The notes: a model not told the origin generated them from the letters alone. Positions 19,728 through 29,207 are shown, counted from the stretch's first letter. The stretch: 64,000 nucleotides of DNA from an uncultured Prevotellaceae bacterium (GCA_900543815.1 UQST01000006.1:1-64000), one strand, 5' to 3'. Made by a program: numbers and translations.

Positions 19728-19805
19728 GCAGGGCGGTGCACCGGCCGATGCAGCGTGCTGCGATGGCCGATGCAATGCGCTGCGATGACCGGTGCAGCGC
19801 ACTGC
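19728..19805. repeat. GC-palindrome array C (4 units, 22-bp period)
   Basis: Units start at 19728, 19750, 19772 and 19794 (GCAGGGCGGTGC, GCAGCGTGCTGC, GCAATGCGCTGC, GCAGCGCACTGC), with spacers ACCGGCCGAT, GATGGCCGAT and GATGACCGGT. It lies upstream of rbfA and 132 bp downstream of the aminopeptidase stop, in a co-directional gap. Confidence 0.9.
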
Positions 19806-19937
19806 CCTTGCACATGGCAGCCGCATGCGCGTCATCTGCCAGGCAGCCGGGCCGTAGGGCGAACCCCGCAGCCCGGCATCCCTGTGCCTTATGACCTTAT
19901 TGTTCCAGGCCGCTGGGGCCTTTGTCCTGTTGCGCTC

Positions 19938-21332
19938 TTATTCCTCGCCCATGAACATGGGATCCCATGCGGGGAGCCTCACGGGCTTCTTCTTGAGCAG
20001 TTCGAGCACCTGGGGAGTGCAGTACTTGCGGTTGACCACCACGCGGAACATGTACTCGTCAAACCACTCGTCGGTCATGATGAGGTAGCCGTCGGCGCCT
20101 GCCGAGCGTCCCCAGCTGTTCTCCACCTTCCACTTCACGGGCTTGCCCTGCGCGTCCTCATCCACAGCCATGAGCGTCATGGCATGCGAGCTGCCGCTGT
20201 CGAAGCTCTGTATGCGCTGCTTCTTGTTCATCCCGAAGGTGGTTCCGAAGAGGTTGCCATAGTCGAAGTTGTTCACGTCCAGGAAGCCGCTCTGCCTGTC
20301 GAGGAACTTACCTACGTCGCACGAGAAGTACATCTGGCACGAATCCTTCAGCGAGGCAATGGCCAAGGGCTTCAGTTCGTCCATCGGCAGATTGACGTAG
20401 AGCCAGTTGTGACCGTCGTAGAGGTGACGGTCGTAGTCTATCTCATACACCTGGTGATAGGGGCGGCTGGGGTCGTTCATCAGCATCACATAGTCGGCAT
20501 AGAGGTCTTCGGTGCCTGCGCAAACCTTCTTGTAGAACTCCTGTGGAGTATATGTCTGTGGCTCGCCAACGCACTTCCCACCCTTCTTGGGTGCCCATGT
20601 GAAGGACTTGGGGGGCTGTCCGTAGGCCATCACCAGCATGTGGTACACGGTCTTGAGCTGATCTACCTTGATGGCCTCAAGCTGCTTCAGGCTGGCTCCC
20701 TCCTGGCTCTTCTCGCGCAGCAGGATGCCTGCCTCGCGCAGCTTACGCTTGAGATGTCCGTTGAACTCCGAGGTGAGATTGCTCACATAGGTCTCCGGCA
20801 TCACGTCCTGAGGCACGAGTCCGTACTTGGTCACCAGGTCGGCCACACCCGTGTAGGTGCCTCCGTCGGAGAGAGGATTCTGGAAGAGCCATCGCACCAT
20901 CTGGCTGTCAATGTCCTCCTTGCGCGTATCTATCACTCCCTGAAGGAAGAGGTTGCTCTTCTCCAGCTGGTCGTAGAAGAAGAGATACACCTGACTGAAG
21001 AAGAAGTCACTCACTCCCAGAGTGCGCATGGCGCGGTTGCGCAGCACGTTGGTGCCCGTAAAGAGCCAGCATCTGCCGCTGCTCTGCTGGTCGCTGATGC
21101 CCGTGTTCTTCACCTCGGTACTGAAGTGCGTGTCCTTGGTCTGGCGGTTGTCCTGGTTGAGTGTCAGCTTCTGTATGCTGGTTCCACCCATGGCATTCCT
21201 CAATGCCTTCTCGGTGGGAGAAGTGTTGTAACTGCCTTCGAGGGTCTTCAGTACGTCTCCGGTAATGCCTGACTGTGCATGGGCCAGGGTGCCGCATGCG
21301 AGTGCGATAGCGCACAGGATGGTCTTTCTCAT
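19938..21332 (-). CDS. C1-family cysteine aminopeptidase (bleomycin hydrolase-like)
   Basis: The 464-residue protein has a signal peptide (about 1-19, LAHAQ) and a papain-like catalytic triad of the PepC/bleomycin hydrolase type. The Cys is in SSGRCWLFTG near residue 89, the His in SSHAMTLMAV near 383, and the Asn in KVENSWG near 405. It probably trims peptides in the periplasm. Many Bacteroidetes carry exported versions of this otherwise cytosolic family. It has its own promoter at 21357-21386. Confidence 0.88.
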   Translation of the reverse strand: MRKTILCAIALACGTLAHAQSGITGDVLKTLEGSYNTSPTEKALRNAMGGTSIQKLTLNQDNRQTKDTHFSTEVKNTGISDQQSSGRCWLFTGTNVLRNRAMRTLGVSDFFFSQVYLFFYDQLEKSNLFLQGVIDTRKEDIDSQMVRWLFQNPLSDGGTYTGVADLVTKYGLVPQDVMPETYVSNLTSEFNGHLKRKLREAGILLREKSQEGASLKQLEAIKVDQLKTVYHMLVMAYGQPPKSFTWAPKKGGKCVGEPQTYTPQEFYKKVCAGTEDLYADYVMLMNDPSRPYHQVYEIDYDRHLYDGHNWLYVNLPMDELKPLAIASLKDSCQMYFSCDVGKFLDRQSGFLDVNNFDYGNLFGTTFGMNKKQRIQSFDSGSSHAMTLMAVDEDAQGKPVKWKVENSWGRSAGADGYLIMTDEWFDEYMFRVVVNRKYCTPQVLELLKKKPVRLPAWDPMFMGEE

Positions 21333-21356
21333 ATCTTATATATGCTTTCTTTGGTG

Positions 21357-21386
21357 CAAAATTAGTTCTTTCCCTGCTCTTGCGCA
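21357..21386 (-). promoter_or_regulatory. Promoter of the C1 aminopeptidase gene
   Basis: On the minus strand TTGC (21383-21386), 18 bp, then TAATTTTG (21357-21364), which fits TAnnTTTG. The start codon is 25 bp further on. Confidence 0.65.
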
Positions 21387-21422
21387 AGGTTTTTGTCAAT
21401 GGTCTGCCTCTCTGGGTGGTGA

Positions 21423-23636
21423 TTAGTGCACTGGTTCGAGACGGAAGCGGGTGCCCTCGGGGGCATTGACGATGCGGTCGCCCTCTATCTTCCAGAAGCC
21501 CTTGCCGGCACGTCCGCCGCACTGGATGGTGTAGGTTCCGTCGTCCTGCCTGGTGAGGATGAAGGTATGCCATTCGGGGTCAAAGGGGTTCAGGCTCTTG
21601 TTTGCCCAGAAGGCTCCCCTCTCGTTGACGTATCGGCTGTCCTGCACATTGCTTATCTTGTAGCGTCCCGTGGTGATGTCAAGCTCCACGTTCCACTGCT
21701 GCCGCTGCGGATTGATGCTGTCGCGCGATGCCTGCAACACAGGATGGTCGCCTGTGCGGTCGGTAGCGGCCTGTGCGTCAGTCAGGTAGCGGCCATCGGC
21801 CAGAATGGTATATTGTCCGTCCTCGATGGCCTGTGCGGGGAACACCTCACGGCCATAGGTATGATGGCGCTTGTATGCCTTGACACTCTCAGCCAGCGTA
21901 CGGTCTATCCAAGGCGCGATGACTGTGCCTCCCACCACGGGCTTGGCCTTCACCACACTGCCCTCCCAGTTGCGGCTGATGATGGCTTTCTGGGCCTGCT
22001 CAATGGCCTGCTGGGTGCGGTAAAGCCCGATGAACTGTATGCTGTCACCGGCCTCCTGGGCCTTTGCCAGGCGGGTCACCGTGAGTCCGCGCAAGCCTTG
22101 CAGGCGCATGCTCTCTGCCCAAGGCTTTATCTCGCTCAGCATCTCAGGACTGTTCACACTGTCGGCCAGCAGCAGGGCTGCCTCGCCGGCCAACTTCTGG
22201 AAGAAGCTTTCGTATTCCGTCCAAGCGGCCTTGCCTGCCTGGGGGAAGCGTGGGCTCTCGCCCTCGCGGCGCAGTCCGTGGCCCGTCTTGCCCAGGTCTA
22301 TATTGTTTTCACAGAACCAGCGGAAAGGCTCCGATGCGGTGGGCATAAGCTCTGTGATGGCCTGCTGCCAGCTGCGCACGGCATCATACTGCGGCATGTT
22401 CCACGTATAGTCGGCTATGCTATAGAGGCTCACCTTGGATGCCTCGGCATATTCCATGGGGTTGGAGCAGAATCCGCTCACCATCTCATTGATGTCGAGT
22501 CCGTTGCCATACGTCTTGCCCATGAGCATGCGGCTCTGACAGTAGTCGTTCACAGGGTAGTTGAGCCATATGAATGCCTTGCGTCCCAGCTGCTTGTTAA
22601 TCCACTCCATGTCATCGCGCTCTATCATATCCACCACGCTGTTGCCCGTCCACATGACCCTCACTTCGGGGTACATGCGTGTGCCCAGAGTGCTCAGATA
22701 GTCGCCGCCGCTCCATGCCTTGTTGTACTGAGTGGGGCACATGATGAGCGGCTGCACGTCGCTGTGCTTGCGCACGAAGTTGTCGGTGACGTAGTTGAGC
22801 AGTCCTGCCTGCTTGTCAGCCTTGCTGCCCTCGCCCCAGATGTCATCGAAGAAGACGGCGAAGGTGCGTACACCCAGCTCGTACATCCACTCCAACTTCT
22901 GGCACACGGCCATCGAGTCCTTCAGGTTCCACTGTATGTCACCTCCGGGATGCACCGCCCACACAAACTGCACCTTGTTGCGATGTGCCTCCTGCACCAG
23001 TTCCTTCAGCCTTGCAGCCTCGTCCTGTGGGTAGGGGTCGCGCCAGTGGGCACGGTGGTAAGGGTCGTCCTTGGGGCCATACACATAGATGTTCAGCTTG
23101 TTGCAGCCGTAGAACTCAAACTGGCGCAGGCGGTCCTTGTGGCTCCAGGGGTTGCCGTAGAAGCCTTCGATGACGCCTCGGCAATCTACGCTGGGCCAGT
23201 CCTCGATGCGGCACTGCATGACGTTCTGCTGCTGCCACAGCTTCAGGAAGGTCTGCACACCATAGTAGGTGCCGGCACCGTCCCTGCCTGCGATGACCAC
23301 GCGGCCCGGCTCCACGCTCAGCAGATAGCCCTCGGCATGGGCAGGCACCTGCTTGCGGTATGCCTTCACAGCCTTGTCGCCCACCTCACCGATGAGCAGG
23401 CGCACGGCACCCTGGGGCGATGGGGTGAGACAGCCGTCGAGCTTCTCGCACAGGAGAGCCACGGCGTCGGCATCGGCCTTGTCGGCTCCTTCGATATATA
23501 CAGGGGTGCCATGGGCAAAGGCCACCTCGCTCCACGTGGCCTTCTGAGGCAGTGGCGACAGGGTGGGCTGCTGGGCACGTACACCGGAGAGGGCCGCTGT
23601 GAGGGCGGCCGCAACCAATAGGATAGTTTTCTTCAT
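21423..23636 (-). CDS. GH84 beta-N-acetylglucosaminidase
   Basis: The 737-residue secreted enzyme (signal about 1-21) removes beta-linked GlcNAc from glycoproteins or hyaluronan-like chains. A GH20b-like N-terminal domain precedes the GH84 barrel, which starts RGVIEGFYGNPWSH near residue 130. The catalytic Asp pair is in VFFDDIWGEG near residue 245, as in Bacteroides O-GlcNAcase homologues. The C-terminal third holds a helical region and a small beta domain with W and F residues that may bind carbohydrate. It follows the nucleoside hydrolase gene by 9 bp, so the two are probably one transcript. Confidence 0.92.
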   Translation of the reverse strand: MKKTILLVAAALTAALSGVRAQQPTLSPLPQKATWSEVAFAHGTPVYIEGADKADADAVALLCEKLDGCLTPSPQGAVRLLIGEVGDKAVKAYRKQVPAHAEGYLLSVEPGRVVIAGRDGAGTYYGVQTFLKLWQQQNVMQCRIEDWPSVDCRGVIEGFYGNPWSHKDRLRQFEFYGCNKLNIYVYGPKDDPYHRAHWRDPYPQDEAARLKELVQEAHRNKVQFVWAVHPGGDIQWNLKDSMAVCQKLEWMYELGVRTFAVFFDDIWGEGSKADKQAGLLNYVTDNFVRKHSDVQPLIMCPTQYNKAWSGGDYLSTLGTRMYPEVRVMWTGNSVVDMIERDDMEWINKQLGRKAFIWLNYPVNDYCQSRMLMGKTYGNGLDINEMVSGFCSNPMEYAEASKVSLYSIADYTWNMPQYDAVRSWQQAITELMPTASEPFRWFCENNIDLGKTGHGLRREGESPRFPQAGKAAWTEYESFFQKLAGEAALLLADSVNSPEMLSEIKPWAESMRLQGLRGLTVTRLAKAQEAGDSIQFIGLYRTQQAIEQAQKAIISRNWEGSVVKAKPVVGGTVIAPWIDRTLAESVKAYKRHHTYGREVFPAQAIEDGQYTILADGRYLTDAQAATDRTGDHPVLQASRDSINPQRQQWNVELDITTGRYKISNVQDSRYVNERGAFWANKSLNPFDPEWHTFILTRQDDGTYTIQCGGRAGKGFWKIEGDRIVNAPEGTRFRLEPVH

Positions 23637-23645
23637 ATCTTTGTC

Positions 23646-24650
23646 TTATTTCTTGTTCTTGGGTTTGCGGGATACCAGATCGCACATATGCTTCACCAGG
23701 AGCGCGCTCTGATTGTGGTCCGACATCATATACCGGTGCCTGCCACGGCTGTCGGCCTGGTAGTGCGTGCAGCCCTTGTCGGTCACGGTGATGGTTCCGG
23801 GACGCGAGAGAGTGAAGTAGCCTGCACATCCCTCCACGGCATACACCACGGCGGTCATGTCCCATGTGGGGTAGTCGGCATATTGGCCGCGTGCTGCCAT
23901 GACAGCGTCGAGGGCCGGATGATGGTCTGTCCACCCGAAGTCATTCTTGAGGCAGGAGGCGGGCAACTTGGCGGCCAGCCCCAGCTCAAAGGGTGTGACC
24001 ACTATCTCACCGGGCCACTTGGCAAAGACCTCCTGGCAGGAAGGGATATCGTTCTCCACATTGTACTCCACATAATCGGGGTTCTCGATGTGACCTGCCA
24101 TAATCACCAGGGCCGACACCTTGCGTGCCACAAGCTCGGCACCCGACAGCGGGGAGTAACGGTCGGCGCCGGTATGCAGCAGTGCAGCCAGGTTGCCGCT
24201 GAAGCCCACGCTCACGATGGTCACCGAGTGGTCCTTCTGCTTGGCCAGCAGACGGCGGTAGAGGGTCACGGCATCGGGGCAGTCAGCAAGCTTGCTTATC
24301 GTATGGGGATAGAGGGGAGTGCCGTCGGCGGCCTTCATGTCGGGCACGATATTGGTGAAGTTGGGCATTCCCTCGTTGCTCGGAAACTCCCTCAGGGCAC
24401 GTCCCACGGGGATGCGGGGTCGGCCATACCAGGTGTTCATCGCCTCCACAAAGCGGCAGGGCCCCAGGCCCTCCTTGTTGAGCATCACGGCCAGGATGCG
24501 TGCCTGGCCCCTGTCGGCATACTTGTGCAGCATGTCCAGCGCCCATGCGTCATCCACGTCATTACCCATGTCGGTCTCGAAGATGATGTTCCTGCCTGCC
24601 TGCACAGCCGTTGCCAGACAGAGGAAAAGCAGAAGAAAGGTCTTTCTCAT
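23646..24650 (-). CDS. Nucleoside hydrolase-like protein, exported
   Basis: The 334-residue protein resembles inosine/uridine-preferring nucleoside hydrolases. It has the Ca-binding cluster FETDMGNDVDDAWAL at residues 24-38 and a later VTPFELG segment. A signal segment (about 1-18, AVQAG) implies periplasmic location. Such exported members in polysaccharide-utilising Bacteroidetes often sit next to glycosidases. Here it is the first gene before GH84, so its substrate may be a sugar derivative rather than a nucleoside. The promoter box TATCTTTG is at 24741-24748. Confidence 0.8.
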   Translation of the reverse strand: MRKTFLLLFLCLATAVQAGRNIIFETDMGNDVDDAWALDMLHKYADRGQARILAVMLNKEGLGPCRFVEAMNTWYGRPRIPVGRALREFPSNEGMPNFTNIVPDMKAADGTPLYPHTISKLADCPDAVTLYRRLLAKQKDHSVTIVSVGFSGNLAALLHTGADRYSPLSGAELVARKVSALVIMAGHIENPDYVEYNVENDIPSCQEVFAKWPGEIVVTPFELGLAAKLPASCLKNDFGWTDHHPALDAVMAARGQYADYPTWDMTAVVYAVEGCAGYFTLSRPGTITVTDKGCTHYQADSRGRHRYMMSDHNQSALLVKHMCDLVSRKPKNKK

Positions 24651-24740
24651 TGTTCTTATCGTTCCTTTTTATGATGGTTGTCAGCGCCCGAAGGGGCTTT
24701 CGCGGCACACCCCTGCAGAGCTGCCGGCATACACCCAGCG

Positions 24741-24748
24741 CAAAGATA
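24741..24748 (-). promoter_or_regulatory. -7 box of the nucleoside hydrolase-GH84 operon
   Basis: The minus strand reads TATCTTTG, about 90 bp before the start codon, in the divergent gap shared with the ThiD-AraC gene. Confidence 0.5.
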
Positions 24749-24792
24749 GCGCGAAAAATCCGTAACAGAAAGGAGATGAGAGAGAAATGTGT

Positions 24793-24800
24793 TAACTTTG
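24793..24800 (+). promoter_or_regulatory. -7 box abutting the ThiD-AraC start codon
   Basis: TAACTTTG ends only 4 bp before the ATG at 24805. Bacteroidetes transcripts usually begin several bases after this box, so the mRNA may be leaderless. Confidence 0.55.
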
Positions 24801-24804
24801 CAAC

Positions 24805-25929
24805 ATGTATGAAGAGATTTCTGTATTGAGCATCAACGGTTCCGACAGCACAGCGCGTGCCGGGCTGCAGGCCGACGCGCGCACCATCACAGCGCTGGGC
24901 GGCTTTGCGCTCACCGCCGTCACGTCGGTCACCACACAGGGCAGGCAGGGCATCAGCAGCGTGCACGACCTGCCTGCCGGAATGGTTGCGGGACAGGTGA
25001 GAGCCATCCTGCAGGAGAGCCGTCCGCGGGCTGTGAAGGTGGGACTGCTGCGCCATGCCGACACGGTGAGGGCGCTGGCCTACGAGCTGCAGGGGCATCC
25101 GCGGCTGGTGATGGCGCCCGGACTGATAGCCTCATCGGGCAAGCCGCTGGTAGATGACGATGTGATGCGGCAATGGGAAAGCACCCTCTTTCCCCATGCC
25201 ACCCTGCTGCTCATGCGTGTGGCAGAGACTGAGGCGATGCTGGGGATGCGCATCAGGACCGACAGCGACATGGAGCGGGCTGCCCGCCTGCTGGCTTCCA
25301 CGGGCGCCGGAGCAGTATTGCTGCGCGGCGGACGCCTGGCCGAGGACCGCCTGACCGCCTATCTGCTCAACGCAGGAGAGGGCCGCTTCTTCTCCTCGGC
25401 CAATATGGACGGATGGCAGAAGCACGGAGTGAGCAGCGCCCTATCAGCCGCCATCGCCACCCGCATGGCCATGGGCGACACGGTGCAACAGGCTGTGACA
25501 GCGGCACACGCCTATATGCACAACCGTGTGGTGTATGCTGTGGAGAGCGAGCCAAGCGCCATGCGTCCCGCCGACATCTACAATGAGTTCATGTCGCTCA
25601 TCGCTGCCCACTATGCCACAGACCACCACGTGGCCGACTACGCCCGCCGTCTGGCCGTGAGCACACGCTATCTGTCGATGGTCACAGCGCGTGTGGTGGA
25701 CAGGACACCCAAGCAGATACTGAGCAGCTGCCTCGTTGAGAAGGCCTCGGCACTGCTGCTCTCCTCGCACCTCACCGTGCAGGAGGTGTCCCAGCGACTG
25801 GGCTTCTCGTCGCAAGTGGCCTTTGCAACTTTCTTCACCAAGCAGACCGGCCTCAGCCCTTCGGCCTACCGCAACCGCAGCCGCAATGCCTCACCGCAAG
25901 CGGAGCCGGACGGTTCCATGCCCGTGTAA
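24805..25929 (+). CDS. ThiD-like kinase fused to an AraC-type DNA-binding domain
   Basis: The 374-residue protein begins with a hydroxymethylpyrimidine/pyridoxal kinase-like domain (residues 1 to about 250; ISVLSINGSDSTARAGLQAD matches the ThiD entry motif). It ends with an AraC helix-turn-helix pair (about 265-365; VADYARRLAVSTRYLSMV and LTVQEVSQRLGFSS). The role is probably a transcription regulator that senses a pyrimidine or pyridoxine-like ligand, possibly while retaining kinase activity. The start is fixed by the conserved N-terminus. No thiamine genes are adjacent. It converges on the sulfatase gene, with array D between. Confidence 0.85.
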   Translation: MYEEISVLSINGSDSTARAGLQADARTITALGGFALTAVTSVTTQGRQGISSVHDLPAGMVAGQVRAILQESRPRAVKVGLLRHADTVRALAYELQGHPRLVMAPGLIASSGKPLVDDDVMRQWESTLFPHATLLLMRVAETEAMLGMRIRTDSDMERAARLLASTGAGAVLLRGGRLAEDRLTAYLLNAGEGRFFSSANMDGWQKHGVSSALSAAIATRMAMGDTVQQAVTAAHAYMHNRVVYAVESEPSAMRPADIYNEFMSLIAAHYATDHHVADYARRLAVSTRYLSMVTARVVDRTPKQILSSCLVEKASALLLSSHLTVQEVSQRLGFSSQVAFATFFTKQTGLSPSAYRNRSRNASPQAEPDGSMPV

Positions 25930-26037
25930 GTGCCTTGCGCCTTCAGCCGCAGGCGGCCTTCGCCGGACGGAGGATGCGGGTGTGCATGCCGCCCATCCTG
26001 GCTGACCGCCGCACCATAGTGTTTTCGGGCAAATGAC

Positions 26038-26115
26038 GCAGTGCGGTGCACCAGCCATCGCAGCACGCTGCATCGGTCATCGCAGCGCGCTGCGTGGGCA
26101 CATGCAGCGCACTGC
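26038..26115. repeat. GC-palindrome array D (4 units, 22-bp period)
   Basis: Units start at 26038, 26060, 26082 and 26104 (GCAGTGCGGTGC, GCAGCACGCTGC, GCAGCGCGCTGC, GCAGCGCACTGC). It is preceded by GGGCAAATGAC, a flank shared with arrays E and H, and followed by GTTTTCCGCAC. It sits in the convergent gap 25930-26244; I see nothing else there. Confidence 0.92.
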
Positions 26116-26244
26116 GTTTTCCGCACATCCACTCTGCCCCATTCTCCACATCAGCCTCCTCAGGAAAATCCACTCCCCCACCCTGTCCCCATCAGAATGC
26201 TTCGAGGCCAGGCAAGATGAGCCGGGCGGCAGCGCGCACGAGGG

Positions 26245-27747
26245 TCACTTCTGCCTCAAGGCATCTATCTGCTCCTGGAACTTACGCACGAGCTTGGGAT
26301 GGCGGTCGGCCACATTGGTCTGCTCACCCTGGTCCTGCGTGATGCGGAACAGTTGGGGCGTAGGCTTGTAGCCCGTCTCTATCTTCGGTCCCCAGGGTAT
26401 CATGGGGCCTCCCTTCGAGGGTTCTATGTACTTCCAGTCCTTTGTGCGGAGCACCAGAGCGTGGTTGGCGGCCATCTTCACTGCATAGCTGCGTGACGCG
26501 CGGCTCTTTCCGAGCCAGCTCTTCACCATGCTCCGGCTGTGGGGAGCGGCACCGTCAGGCACCCTGGCACCCACTATGTCGGCCAGCGTACCGATGGCAT
26601 CCACCTGGCTCAGCATGGCATGACTCTCACATGCACGTGCATGGCCGGGCCAGCGCAGTATGAAGGGAACCACACTGCCCGCCTCAAAGGCGCTGTACTT
26701 GCCGCCCCTCCAGACTCCTCCCGGCGCATGGCTGCCGGCCAGCTGCTCTGCCTGGTCGTCATACCCATCGTCCAGCACGGGGCCGTTGTCGCTGGTGATG
26801 ACCAGGATGGTGTTGCCTGCGATGCCCAGACGGTCGAGCTCGGCGGTGATGGCACCCACCGTCTCATCGAGCGAGAGGATGGCTTCACCGCGCAGACCCA
26901 TCGGGCTCCGCCCGCGGAAGCGCTCATGTGGCATGCGCGGCACATGGATATCATTGGTGCAGAGATACATGAAGAATGGCTCACCCGACGCGCTGCACTC
27001 GTTCATGAAGCGCACGGCATGGGCTGTGATACTATCGGCAATATCCTCGTCGCGCCACAGTGCCCGGCCTCCTCCTTTCATATAGCCGATGCGGCTGATG
27101 CCGTTGACGATGCTCATGTCATGCCCATGGCTGGGGCGCAGCTTGGTCAAGAGTTCGGGATGGGTGCGGCCTGTGGGTTCGCCCTCGAAGTTCTTTCTGT
27201 AGCTCACCTGCACGGGTGCTGAGGGGTCGTAGTTGGCTATGCGCCCCTGCTCAATGAACACGCACGGCACGCGGTCAGAGGTGGCAGCCATGATGTAGCT
27301 GTAATCGAAGCCCAGGCTATCGAGCCCCACGTCCAGTTTACCGTTCCAGTACTGCTCCCCCGTGCGGCTTCCCAGGCCCAGGTGCCACTTGCCGAAGGCG
27401 CCTGTGCGGTAGCCTGCACTGCGCATCATATCGGCCATCGTGTACTGCTGCGGCCAGATGATGGTGCCCGCGTTGCCGGCTGCCACATCGGTGCCAGGGT
27501 GGCAAAACGGGTATTCACCCGTAAGGATACCGTATCGGCTGGGCGTGCTGGTGCTGGCGCAAGCGTGCATGTCGGTGAAGCGTACACCCTGGCTTGCCAC
27601 GCGGTCTATGTTGGGGGTCTGCACACGGGTGGCTCCATAGCATGAGATGTCGCCGTAACCCAGGTCGTCTGCCATAAGCCAGATGACGTTGGGCTTCTCT
27701 TGTGCCCACGCAGCAGCGGGTAGCAGGGTCAGAAGGAATCGTTTCAT
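26245..27747 (-). CDS. Serine-type sulfatase, exported
   Basis: The 500-residue arylsulfatase-family enzyme has a signal peptide (about 1-16). It has the metal-binding LMADDLGYGD near 24-33 and the catalytic core S67-T-P-S-R71, followed by YGILTGE. The residue to be converted to formylglycine is Ser, not Cys, so it depends on an anaerobic radical SAM maturase; one is encoded at 16876-18093. The C-terminal Arg/His/Asp segments needed for sulfate binding are present. The substrate is unknown, perhaps host glycosaminoglycan or mucin. Start MKRFLL was chosen at the signal peptide; in-frame ATGs upstream are unsupported. Confidence 0.9.
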   Translation of the reverse strand: MKRFLLTLLPAAAWAQEKPNVIWLMADDLGYGDISCYGATRVQTPNIDRVASQGVRFTDMHACASTSTPSRYGILTGEYPFCHPGTDVAAGNAGTIIWPQQYTMADMMRSAGYRTGAFGKWHLGLGSRTGEQYWNGKLDVGLDSLGFDYSYIMAATSDRVPCVFIEQGRIANYDPSAPVQVSYRKNFEGEPTGRTHPELLTKLRPSHGHDMSIVNGISRIGYMKGGGRALWRDEDIADSITAHAVRFMNECSASGEPFFMYLCTNDIHVPRMPHERFRGRSPMGLRGEAILSLDETVGAITAELDRLGIAGNTILVITSDNGPVLDDGYDDQAEQLAGSHAPGGVWRGGKYSAFEAGSVVPFILRWPGHARACESHAMLSQVDAIGTLADIVGARVPDGAAPHSRSMVKSWLGKSRASRSYAVKMAANHALVLRTKDWKYIEPSKGGPMIPWGPKIETGYKPTPQLFRITQDQGEQTNVADRHPKLVRKFQEQIDALRQK

Positions 27748-27942
27748 ATCGGGTAGGTTATATCTTGTCATATATATAAGAACGTGCGCGACGGGTGGTT
27801 TATTGCCCATGCCCGCCGGTTTGCAGGCCACAGGGCAGCATGCGGCAGCAGATTTCCAGGGGCAGAAAAGGGGTTTCGGGCGCCCGAAAGACGGCGTCAG
27901 ACGGGGGCCGGACAGGGCGGTGACAACTTTTCGGCATTATTC

Positions 27943-27975
27943 TTGGCACGCTTATGATTCTATTTCCTACCTTTG
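27943..27975 (+). promoter_or_regulatory. Promoter of the mtnN-luxS operon
   Basis: TTGG (27943-27946), 21 bp, then TACCTTTG (27968-27975). The mtnN ATG follows 31 bp later. Confidence 0.7.
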
Positions 27976-28006
27976 CAGGAGCAAACTCAACAGGAAAGAG
28001 AAAACT

Positions 28007-28702
28007 ATGACCATAGGCATTATCAACGCCATGCAGAAGGAGCATGAGCAACTGGCAGCCCTACTCGAAGACAGGCAAGTGGAGACGCACGGACGCTTCT
28101 CCTTCACCACAGGCACTTATGGCGGACGACGCCTGGTGCTCATGCAGAGCGGAATAGGCAAGGTGAACGCTGCGGTGGGAGCCGTAGAACTCATACATCA
28201 CTATGCACCGACAGTGCTGGTGAACACAGGTGTGGCAGGCGGCATAGACGCATCGCTGGGTGTGATGGACGTGGTGGCAGGGGCCACTGTGGCCTATCAC
28301 GATGTGGATTGCGGCCCTGAGAACAAGCCGGGACAGGTGCAAGGACTGCCCCCCGCATTCGCCGCCGATGAGCGGCTGCTCGGCATTGCCTCGTCGCTCA
28401 AGACCAGCACACGCATCGTACCTGGCCTCATCTGCAGCGGCGACCAGTTCATTACCGACCGCGACCAACTGAACCTCATCAAGCAGCGCTTCCCGCTGGC
28501 ACTGGCTGTGGATATGGAAAGCGGAGCGCTGGCACAGGTGTGCCACCTCTATGGAGTGCCGTTCCTGAGCTTCCGCATCATCAGTGACACACCGGGAGCA
28601 GAGGGCCACTTCGACCAGTACACCAACTTCTGGGACACAATGGCCGACCGCTCGTTTGCCGTCACACGCTCCCTGCTGGACGCACTCACCAGCCAACTGT
28701 AA
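28007..28702 (+). CDS. mtnN: 5'-methylthioadenosine/S-adenosylhomocysteine nucleosidase
   Basis: The 231-residue cytosolic enzyme cleaves adenine from MTA and SAH, removing products of SAM use. It starts GIINAMQKEHEQL. The nucleoside-binding part includes GVAGGID, and the catalytic region has AVDMESGALAQVC with the ribose-binding Met-Glu pair, followed by FRIISD with the catalytic Asp. Start at the ATG after the promoter; a much longer upstream reading is spurious. luxS begins 25 bp downstream. Confidence 0.93.
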   Translation: MTIGIINAMQKEHEQLAALLEDRQVETHGRFSFTTGTYGGRRLVLMQSGIGKVNAAVGAVELIHHYAPTVLVNTGVAGGIDASLGVMDVVAGATVAYHDVDCGPENKPGQVQGLPPAFAADERLLGIASSLKTSTRIVPGLICSGDQFITDRDQLNLIKQRFPLALAVDMESGALAQVCHLYGVPFLSFRIISDTPGAEGHFDQYTNFWDTMADRSFAVTRSLLDALTSQL

Positions 28703-28727
28703 CCCACTCAGAACTATCTATAAGACA

Positions 28728-29207
28728 ATGGACAAGGTACCAAGCTTCACCATCGACCACTGCCGCCTGCAGCGCGGCATATACGTATCGCGCCAGGACC
28801 AGGTTGGCGACGAGACCGTAACGACCTTCGACATCCGTATGAAACTGCCCAACCGCGAACCGGCACTGGGTCAGGGAGCCATCCACACCATTGAGCATCT
28901 GGCTGCCACCTACCTGCGCAACCACCCACAGTGGCGTGACCGCATCGTCTATTGGGGTCCCATGGGATGCCTCACCGGCAACTACCTGCTCATGAAGGGC
29001 AATCTCACAAGCCGCGATATACTGCCCCTGATGATAGAGACCTTCGAGTTCGTGGCCGACTACGAGGGTGTGGTGCCCGGAACAGAGCCTCGCGACTGCG
29101 GCAACTACCTGCTGCACGACCTGCCCATGGCTCGCTGGGAGGCACGCAAATACGTGGAGGAGACGCTGAAGAAGGCCACTGAGGAAAACCTCACATATCC
29201 CCAGTAA
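28728..29207 (+). CDS. luxS: S-ribosylhomocysteine lyase
   Basis: The 159-residue enzyme converts S-ribosylhomocysteine to homocysteine and the AI-2 precursor. The metal site H53-T-I-E-H57 and Cys124 (in RDCGNY) are present, as is the catalytic Cys81 in GPMGCLTG. Length is typical. With mtnN immediately upstream it forms the two-step SAH detoxification route. The TatD gene begins 47 bp downstream and is probably co-transcribed. Confidence 0.95.
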   Translation: MDKVPSFTIDHCRLQRGIYVSRQDQVGDETVTTFDIRMKLPNREPALGQGAIHTIEHLAATYLRNHPQWRDRIVYWGPMGCLTGNYLLMKGNLTSRDILPLMIETFEFVADYEGVVPGTEPRDCGNYLLHDLPMARWEARKYVEETLKKATEENLTYPQ

